A stretch of 64,000 bases of DNA, taken from the NCBI GenBank assembly GCA_029962745.1, contig CM057165.1, forward strand, positions 4,115,435 to 4,179,434, in the 5' to 3' direction. The first letter of the stretch is position 1. Each line of letters opens with the position of its first letter. Below, piece by piece: positions 59,901 through 64,000 of this stretch. Under the pieces are notes generated by a model. The model had not been told where the DNA came from, searched no databases, and saw only the letters and a program-made list of their open reading frames with translations. This stretch comes from Echinometra lucunter. Its lineage: Eukaryota; Echinodermata; Echinoidea; Camarodonta; Echinometridae. Both the position numbers and the translations under genes were made by a program.

Positions 59901-61593
59901 GTCTCCTTTTAAAGAGAGTAGTTGTGATTGACCTCCGAATGAGTCGCAGAACTATATGATTTGCAATTATCATTTTTTAGAAGTTGATAAATAGGCAAAT
60001 CCAAGGGCAGGAAGATGCTGCGCCTTTTCCGATTGAGAGATTCCGGTGAAAAAAAAGAGAGAAGGAAATATGGAACCAAACGGGGGGGGGGGGGGGGGAA
60101 TATTTTCAGGATTTTCTAGCCTCCTCTTCACCAGAATGTTCTCTGTAATTCCGGGAATCACATTTCGAAATAAAAAGATACTGCTCCTGTGGGATCGACG
60201 GGGACTTTCAACGGTGTCTCGCAACAGGAGAGCAACATGCTATAAAATCGTATAAAAAGTATAATTTCATGATGCCCATCTCTCCCTAAAGTGCTGGAAA
60301 AGTTTGAAATTGCATGCATTAAAGGGGCTTCCGTTCCTCGCCTCTCAAAAGGGTGGAAAATACAAGTCCCCCCTCCAATAATTAGTGCTATTACCAAGTC
60401 AGAATTCACACATTCCATTTAAGTTATCAACTTCCATCACCAAATATGAAGACAAAATGCTGCATCACCATGATCACGGAAACGGATAATGCAGTGACTG
60501 AGTCGGGAGGGGGGGGGGGGGAGATATCGATTTTGAAATTATAAGACAGACTCAAGGGTGCATCAAAATGTTTCACATTTAAAATGTTCATCTGCGCTGC
60601 TTTTCCCTTATGATTTCACATTTAAAATGTTCACATGGGTTTCCCTATATAATTTTAAGCAAAATTAAAAAAGGAGGATAGCTATGAATTGCCTTAAATC
60701 GTCTACATCCTTCCCTACTGTAGAGAATTCACGGGCCATTTTCGACGATAATAAATATTGTCTTGTTTGTTGCACAATATATAGCCATCTCTTAGTCTTC
60801 TAATCGTTCAGTTTTATTTTCAGCTTGATCTGTATTCTTCATTATATTTTTAAATATCATATACATTTTATTTACAATTCATTTACATTCTTCATTCTTC
60901 TCTTTTGTTTTTGTAGGCCTATATCCACCCATCTCCATATCAACATAGTGTATCTGTTTAAACACCAAAGCGAAAGAAATGAATGAAGCACTTTCACCGC
61001 TCTTACGTTTTGTTTGAAAACATTGCATTCCAGTGGGTGGCTTGCAACCTTCAGGCTAACCAAGAAATCGATCATGAATTCGGAGGGGGGGGGGGGGGGT
61101 GACGGTGAGAAAAAAGTGATCACATACCTGCTATAACAGCGGGGCTAGACTGCCCTCCTTCGGGTTTCACCCACACTTCCATGGTGAAGCGTTGCCTTGG
61201 AAACGAGAAGCCTGCATCACTGATCCTCTTGTAAAGGAGCAGGTCCGATTCTGCGGTGAAGTAAAGAGCTTTACCCAAACCGCCGCCTCCATCCTGATCC
61301 TGAGGGGCGGTTCCGGCATCCATTCCCCGGGCGTGGCGGGGGAACCGAGAGTGGTCTTCCCGCTGGAGTTTCTCGGTGTTGTGGCAGTGGTTGGAGACAT
61401 CTCGCGGTTTTCTCTCGCGAGGCTCACCCAAGGACCTGACCGCGTCGTCGAGATCGGAAAAGACCGGATCGGACCCACCTCCACGGGTCGCCCCAGCGAA
61501 TGCGTTGACATTGTAAACCAACACAGCGGAAAACATTAATAGATGATACATCGCGATGGAATGCTTTGGAGTAACCCGACTACCAACAACCAT
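36969..61593 (-). CDS. Pappalysin metalloprotease, PAPPA/PAPPA2 family (19 exons, complete)
   Basis: Secreted metzincin of the pappalysin family; vertebrate members cleave IGF-binding proteins to release IGF. Nineteen exons total 4836 nt, exactly 1611 codons plus stop, against 1627 residues for human PAPPA. Order: signal peptide (hydrophobic YHLLMFSAVLVYNVNAFA), LamG-like domain (about 105-330), two Notch/LNR modules (exons 2-3), zinc site HEMGHALGLLH (His579, Glu580, His583, His589), Met-turn in NYMSYT (Met660), a long central region, another LNR (exon 11), five CCP modules (exons 13-18) and a terminal LNR (exon 19). Features of both PAPPA (RMHCYIDL, SNRRAY-type tail) and PAPPA2 (CIPPAKLQG, GEPSLC) are present, so it looks like the unduplicated ancestor and I give no paralogue symbol. 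ATG 61593 is used; ATG 61551 is a possible alternative. Confidence 0.96.
37381..38255. mobile_element. Foldback structure in pappalysin intron 18 carrying an exon fragment
   Basis: 37381-37495 is inverted relative to 38066-38160 plus 38230-38255 (shared 'gatttcatgacataagtttg' and 'cctgggctctaaa'). A third partial copy at 37500-37519 forms a perfect 20-bp hairpin with 37466-37485. A direct repeat starting 'gccagcaccatttc.gaatgg' occurs at 37303 and 37753. Between the arms sits the exon-derived 78-bp array. No transposase seen. Confidence 0.75.
37517..37750 (-). repeat. 3 x 78-bp tandem array derived from pappalysin exon 18
   Basis: Units begin at 37517, 37595 and 37673. 73 bases of each match 38883-38955 of exon 18 with about one mismatch, and the units are nearly identical to each other. 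78 is divisible by three, so all frames stay open (KCRFGRSYQLALEGATYRER recurs). There are no splice sites between units, so they are not exons. Confidence 0.93.
38798..38970 (-). CDS. Pappalysin exon 18 (CCP 5)
   Basis: Encodes GAICNAKCRFGRSYQLALEG, ATYRERGLLGRYDVILCTAG and GVWYPNPNQIVCQERCWE. Phase 1 in, phase 0 out. Source of the 78-bp array in the next intron. Confidence 0.95.
39447..39582 (-). CDS. Pappalysin exon 17
   Basis: Encodes VPSTITCTKDGEWDQEFTPC then INCPEPLPPPDVTLDCRKGH. End of CCP 4, start of CCP 5. Phase 0 in, phase 1 out. Confidence 0.94.
39842..40013 (-). CDS. Pappalysin exon 16 (CCP 4)
   Basis: Encodes PLRVVRYQCSENSTWVGREC, VPVTCPPPSLLYHGLYNCTN and CTLYCPGESM. Phase 2 in, phase 0 out. 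Confidence 0.96.
40124..40167 (-). pseudogene. Decayed copy of the start of pappalysin exon 16
   Basis: About 44 coding bases plus about 95 bases of 5' intron are duplicated in direct orientation (offset about 154). 'Aataagagagccgc.catggt' is shared. The acceptor CAG/ACCATTG survives but the rest of the exon is missing. Confidence 0.88.
40545..40597. repeat. (TA)n microsatellite
   Basis: Uninterrupted TA run in pappalysin intron 15. Confidence 0.97.
40702..40903 (-). CDS. Pappalysin exon 15 (CCP 3)
   Basis: Encodes TDNTLRCEEDGLFSLAQSFC, QVLCDAPPTPPHAML and STCKFRCKAGFTSGYKKG. Phase 1 in, phase 2 out. Confidence 0.96.
41311..41476 (-). CDS. Pappalysin exon 14 (CCP 2)
   Basis: Encodes LQNIGGSWEGPSIMCKAVDC then CPSGTRYGSECSFKCIPPAK. 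Phase 0 in, phase 1 out; acceptor TAAAG/CTCC is weak but phase-consistent. Confidence 0.94.
41845..42342 (-). CDS. Pappalysin exon 13 (through CCP 1)
   Basis: Encodes VGFQKPVIATSVIVYIAGVS, PSQITIDIIHDLSKPFSYAQ, QIAISGIRLRSFDNLNPLAL and CMDYQCERPLAEKP. Matches human HDLSQPF...ISGVALRSFDN. Phase 0 at both ends. Confidence 0.96.
42868..42951 (-). CDS. Pappalysin exon 12
   Basis: Encodes ECIPELTLDDAWYPCGEGRE then NSTDYWLK; the WYPC and WLK positions match human HAWYPC...FWLRA. Phase 0 at both ends. Confidence 0.93.
43363..43562 (-). CDS. Pappalysin exon 11 (Notch-like, CGFYTPPGY)
   Basis: Encodes EPSLCRRYIGDSVCEDFERA then DCGFYTPPGYTDQWATSASA. Human PAPPA has DCGVYTPQGFLDQWASNAS. Phase 1 in, phase 0 out. 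Confidence 0.97.
44311..44408 (-). CDS. Pappalysin exon 10
   Basis: Encodes LSDVREECDDGNHIDGDGCD then RLCHLERDFICE, the ECDDGN..GDGC module conserved in the family. Phase 2 in, phase 1 out. Confidence 0.96.
44841..44969 (-). CDS. Pappalysin exon 9
   Basis: Encodes WVEDDVAYSYSIQSMWGELD then YQKGDQFCGNGRVE. Acceptor GTCTAG/ATGGGT was chosen because it alone joins in frame with exon 8 (AG/A, Arg). Phase 2 in, phase 2 out. Confidence 0.92.
45366..45633 (-). CDS. Pappalysin exon 8
   Basis: Encodes SVDCDIPFTTRLFTDKRLLG, LYTIIDAVQVVSAPNAPECE and CTPHRYRVIRDPPFERDDDV. Human: FCDVPLTIRL...YKVVRDPP. Phase 1 in, phase 2 out. Confidence 0.97.
46031..46070. repeat. (TTC)n microsatellite
   Basis: TTC repeat in pappalysin intron 7. 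Confidence 0.95.
46208..46402 (-). CDS. Pappalysin exon 7
   Basis: Encodes GPPDAKQCELNKQGWMAFTS, CSDCHLDLDFEHHVIPTRIS and IWVSFVYRSRDAISNVILRY. Corresponds to human CYLELEF...LTIWVTFVS. Phase 1 in, phase 1 out. Confidence 0.94.
47006..47605 (-). mobile_element. 5'-truncated LINE, C-terminal end of ORF2
   Basis: 199 open residues. LPTKVWLCRINRITSANCCF then CYNDYENLEHLFVSCKVIEQ is the Cys/His pattern (C.FC, ...HLF..C) found after reverse transcriptase in many non-LTR retrotransposons (zf-RVT). Start is partial and the polymerase core is missing. Pappalysin intron 6. Clade not assigned. Confidence 0.85.
47922..47955. repeat. (TA)n microsatellite
   Basis: TA run directly upstream of the nested gene's start codon, after an AATAAA-containing AT-rich tail (47882-47910). 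Confidence 0.95.
47974..48816 (+). CDS. Unrecognised two-exon gene nested in pappalysin intron 6, frameshift in an A run
   Basis: Opposite strand to its host. Exon 1, 47974-48452: MAAVDTMERVEDYEDVGESS, then basic KKISNMKAHIKKKK, runs to A9 at 48241-48249. The reading then continues one frame over as ITLSPWKKELYEVLNGDENP to GKYK with donor AAG/GTTAGT. Exon 2, 48742-48816, has acceptor TTTGCAG/GGTGAA and ends SLSGETKETAAT stop. One extra A would give a continuous product of about 184 residues. The real splice sites argue against a processed copy. Small, hydrophilic, Lys-rich, no signal peptide or membrane segment. I do not recognise the family. It could also be a decaying gene copy. Confidence 0.6.
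49573..49706. mobile_element. 134-bp hairpin MITE ending in GGGCTGCGTTTCACGAAA
   Basis: Nearly perfect palindrome: 'gggctgcgtttcacgaaacc' on the left and its complement on the right, inner arms 'catcccattgaaacgcg'. Same terminal scheme as 14766-14919 and 28379-28544. Confidence 0.9.
50250..50430. repeat. Two-unit tandem repeat with GAGCGAGCAAAGCGAGCGAG
   Basis: Units of about 85-90 bp contain 'aatatgatgagcgagcaaag' and 'ttttcaatcgcattttcaaa'; a third partial unit ends at 50424. Related GAGC.AAGCGAGC strings occur at 21443-21466 and 63660-63685. Confidence 0.8.
50731..51039 (-). CDS. Pappalysin exon 6
   Basis: Encodes SWCTSHFTPHQAARMHCYID, LMYPFWDPSPTPGIVPLPPR and TIAWLPPLSGYHGE. Human: FTPNQVARMHCYLDLVYQ. 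This follows the protease domain. Phase 1 in, phase 1 out. Confidence 0.97.
51403..52210. mobile_element. ~800-bp element with CTATAGACCAAT termini
   Basis: Left 'ctatagaccaattt' and right 'ggattggtctatag' are inverted, and 'ccgcagtatgtcg'/'attactgcggtggg' extends the symmetry. No ORF; no clear target duplication found by eye. Pappalysin intron 5. Confidence 0.65.
52378..52683 (-). CDS. Pappalysin exon 5 (catalytic zinc site)
   Basis: Encodes GGVVIQGGSRLTNNSLIHEM then GHALGLLHVHHGVSEMSCTN, GDLVEDTNPTPTNHHCRDP and the Met-turn NYMSYT. HExxHxxGxxH is complete. Phase 1 in, phase 1 out. Confidence 0.98.
52911..53211. mobile_element. 301-bp full-length palindrome rich in AGAGTGAA
   Basis: Nearly the whole length folds back: 'taacagagtgaatg.gttca' at both ends and 'gatcactgaggtcacccct' around a centre near 53052. 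AGTGA/TCACT motifs recur throughout. Pappalysin intron 4. Confidence 0.9.
53437..53582 (-). CDS. Pappalysin exon 4 (protease domain N-lobe)
   Basis: Encodes SYIQAEELKAAINLNNSDAL, NVFFVDFVDIDIEGFATMPW and EVTAHSIK. Human: DVNELKNILKLDGSTHLNIFF...GVATWPW. Phase 2 in, phase 1 out. Confidence 0.96.
53929..53971. repeat. (GA)n microsatellite
   Basis: GA run in pappalysin intron 3. Confidence 0.97.
54127..54315 (-). CDS. Pappalysin exon 3 (Notch repeats 1-2)
   Basis: Encodes YDGGDCDETETECLESQKGD, GICQPECNKAYHEWDGGDCC and a linker with duplicated TPSD. Two LNR calcium-binding signatures (YDGGDC, WDGGDC). Phase 2 in, phase 2 out. Confidence 0.97.
54405..54625. repeat. TTCGTTAxTCCGAA repeat block
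   Basis: At least eight variants of 'gttcgttattccgaa' and its complement are packed in about 200 bp, forming a loose hairpin (GGTTCGTTA.TCCGAAAGTGAAAT against 'atttcactttcggactaacg'). Pappalysin intron 2. Confidence 0.9.
54836..55718 (-). CDS. Pappalysin exon 2 (LamG-like domain, start of LNR 1)
   Basis: Encodes ELSDKCKASSVVWGWSLYID, PYQPNTWVHVAVSYDGWMMR, LRFRPIVLAEDDGSNPTVSS and ends CGKLIGNRICDRECSYSVTG. Human counterparts: WVYLAATYDG, VNLYEDDHKNPTV, ENCDPECNHTLTG. Phase 1 in, phase 2 out. Confidence 0.97.
56851..56944. repeat. Compound (ACT)n-(CTG)n microsatellite
   Basis: About 16 ACT units switch abruptly at about 56898 to about 15 CTG units. Confidence 0.97.
58938..59004. repeat. (GAA)n microsatellite
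   Basis: GAA run in pappalysin intron 1. Confidence 0.97.
61128..61593 (-). CDS. Pappalysin exon 1 (signal peptide, LamG start)
   Basis: Encodes MVVGSRVTPKHSIAMYHLLM then FSAVLVYNVNAFAGATR, a basic propeptide-like stretch (ERKPRDV, DHSRFPRHARG), then GKALYFTAESDLLLY and FTMEVWVKPEGGQSSPAVIA. Human: ALYFSGRGEQL...FTLQVWLRAEGGQRSPAVI. Ends phase 1. Confidence 0.95.
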
Positions 61594-64000
61594 GGTTTGC
61601 CAATCTTGTGATCAACCACTAAGGTTTTATTTCTTTCTCTCCCTTACTCTCCCTACCTATATCTATCTACCTGTCCTCTTCCAATGTCTACACCCTTCAA
61701 CAGGCCCTGCCGCAACAAATCTGCGGTTACTAGACCCAAATGAGGGGTGACAAAGGCTCTAGTTAGGAAACAAAAGACTATTCTATAGCTCTAGGATTTG
61801 AGATAATGCCCCCACATCCGTTTTGTTTGCACCTATTCTAATGAATAAGTTAGACGAACTCTCACGATTTTCTTGCTTGGTGAACACGACTCGGGAGTCA
61901 TGGGAGTCGTCATAGCTCACTGCTTTATTCGTCCAAGGGTCTACTCACTCCGACTGAGTTTGGCCTACCCCCCCCCCCCCCGGTGTGAGTATCCGTGGTC
62001 CACCCCTCCACCACACCTTAGGGGTGCAACTACGCAACCCTCTACCAACGTATAGGAATCAGACGGTACCAAATTCAATATTTACTCTGTCTGTTTAGAA
62101 GAGAAAACACTGTAGTAGGAAGAAATTTTCAGAGTATCAATTTCCTTTCATTAAATCCAAGGGCGACCATGCAATACGTTTTCGTCATCATGCAAAGGTG
62201 AACATCAACATTATGAAAATGTAAACATCATAGACATTTCCCAAAACAATGACTTTTAATGGTAAACTCAAAGGACTAAAATGCTCATGAAGAAATCACT
62301 AGAATCAAAATGAATATTGAGTCTTTTTTTTTTATTTTTCTCAATCCATGAACTATTCAAAGCTTGTGATTTTGATCTCCGGAGAAGGGCACGCGAACTC
62401 ACCATCACAATTTCGTAGTCAAAATGAGAACACAAAACTCGTAAACATCATAAACAATTTTCTTATACCACTCAAAAAGCAGCTGTGTTGGGTTTTCATG
62501 GTCTGACGATTACGATATTTGCCTGAGAAGGAAATAGTTTAGACTGATCATATTTTGTATATCATTCCTATTTTTCAATTGTAAATGAAAAGTTATGACA
62601 AGTTATGACTTGACTTCTCAGACATGTCAAATGTAATAGTATTTCCTATACTCTTGAAATTGATAGTCCCTATAAAACATATATTTCTTTTATATGAAAA
62701 AAGTGAATTTGTCATTGATATAAGGACATGTTTTTTTTTCGTATTTGTTTTTCATATTATATAGGAGAGGTTGATTTTCATGGAATTCAGTCGGGGGGGG
62801 GGGCGCAGAGGTACACGTCCCCCAAAGCTTTATCGGTTGGGGCACAATAGGGTAAATCTTCCCAAGGAATTAAAAAATAGAGATGTCTGAAAAAGCCAAT
62901 AGGGTATGTCCCTCCAAATGGAAAAAACCCCGAAAAACTGAGGACATTTTTTTTTTCTTTTCAGCGAATTTCCGCCCAAATGCCCCCCCCAAGAAAACAA
63001 AATAAAATGGACTGAAGCCCCTAGTTGATTTTGATTTGTTATCAGCTAAATTCGATATTTATGTAACAGCAAGTTATTGGGCTTATGACAGAATTTACAA
63101 GTGATTGCACTTTTTCTGTAATTGCTGATGTTTTAGTAAACGCCAAAATTATCTAGGGTGTAATACCCCCCCCCCAAAAAAAAAAAAAACAACAACCCCA
63201 AACAAACAAACAAACAAAACAAACAAATCCTAAATACATTTTCTAAGAGGAAACGTCTCGTTTGTTGATCAAACTCCTAAGGATGGTTGACGTCATTCAT
63301 TCAGTTACGGTTCATGTACATCTGTTTACTTGTTATTGTTGTTTAAATGTGATCGAAATTGCGATTTTGCCTTTTCTTGATTTATATGAAACCCACATTT
63401 ACTCTATTTCAAAACATTTTTATTTTGAAATTTTCTGTTTCAGTGATATTTCTGATCAAAGTGACTTTCTCTAATTTAAATATTCATTTCCTCACTTCCG
63501 TTTCCTTCTTTTCATACTTGATTGAACCTGGAAAAATGAAGTGAAAACAAAAGCGACAAATCTGCAGCCCTGCCTGAACAGTGGCGTGAGAAGCCCAAAA
63601 TGTTGAAGGAGCTAACGTCTCATGCCGAATATCGATTGCCCATTTTTTTTTTAAACTTGCGAGTGAGCAAAGCGAGCAAGCAAAGTTTTCACTTTTTGAT
63701 AATGAATGTTTTAAATCTTTCATATTAGTACCTACATTTTTCATTTCCTCTTTCTTTTCACTGGCGTGGAACCTTTTTTTTTTCGAGGAGAGGGGCTGCA
63801 GCCACTGAGATAAAGACAAGCGCAGAAAGAGAGAGGGGGAGAGAGAGGGGGAGAGAGAGAGAGAGAGAGGGAGAGAGAGAGAGAGGGAGGGAGGGAGAGA
63901 GAGAGAGGGAGAGAGAGGGGGAGAGAGATCATATTTGTTCTGAATCATGAAAGCACATACCAAAACGCTAATCCTCGTTACAGTTCGTCAAGGTTACTAC
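61594..64000. other. Pappalysin upstream flank, no gene seen
   Basis: AT-rich sequence with G/C homopolymers and a GA microsatellite at 63831-63927. It should hold the pappalysin promoter and 5' UTR, but no specific element can be assigned. Confidence 0.6.

Larger units (their letters stand above)
55719..61127. other. Pappalysin intron 1, no gene seen
   Basis: About 5.4 kb. Contains a compound (CTA)n(CTG)n microsatellite, a GAA microsatellite (58938-59004), several poly-G tracts and a CpG-rich patch near 59510-59700. No supported exon. Confidence 0.7.

Overview
The window is animal nuclear DNA. Genes have many exons with GT/AG introns, the sequence is AT-rich, microsatellites and hairpin-type mobile elements are dense, and there is one 500-base assembly gap. 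The protein-coding content (P5A ATPase, APC/C subunit 2, a full-length pappalysin) and repeat families such as the 'tgcctccgg...ccggaggca' and 'TTCGTTATTCCGAA' types suggest a marine invertebrate deuterostome, most likely an echinoderm such as a sea urchin. The species assignment is inference.

Layout: (1) 340-22681, minus strand: ATP13A1, the endoplasmic-reticulum P5A ATPase. 24 exons are placed; the C-terminal ~130 residues lie off the left edge. (2) 22906-33130, plus strand: ANAPC2, the cullin-type subunit of the anaphase-promoting complex, head to head with ATP13A1 across about 224 bp. Twelve exons are solid and the first is probable; one small N-terminal exon is unplaced, possibly inside the gap at 23501-24000. 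(3) 33131-36968: 3' flanks of two convergent genes. (4) 36969-61593, minus strand: a complete 19-exon pappalysin (PAPPA/PAPPA2 family). The joined exons give a frame-perfect 1611-residue protein with LamG, Notch repeats, a zinc protease site, five CCP modules and a C-terminal Notch repeat. Its intron 6 holds a 5'-truncated LINE and, on the opposite strand, a small unrecognised two-exon gene. (5) 61594-64000: upstream flank, no gene seen.

The three main genes have unrelated cellular roles (ER membrane protein topology, cell-cycle ubiquitination, extracellular IGFBP-type proteolysis). Only the ATP13A1/ANAPC2 pair has an arrangement that suggests shared regulation.

The most unusual signal is that at least seven exons in the three genes have decayed or tandem partial copies beside them, in introns or 3' flank. 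One is a near-identical 78-bp piece of a pappalysin exon repeated three times inside a foldback structure. Other points of interest are a foldback transposon with a 10-bp target duplication and a second element nested inside it, a satellite carrying triple DR1 nuclear-receptor half-sites, and single-base frameshifts in otherwise conserved exons that look like assembly errors.
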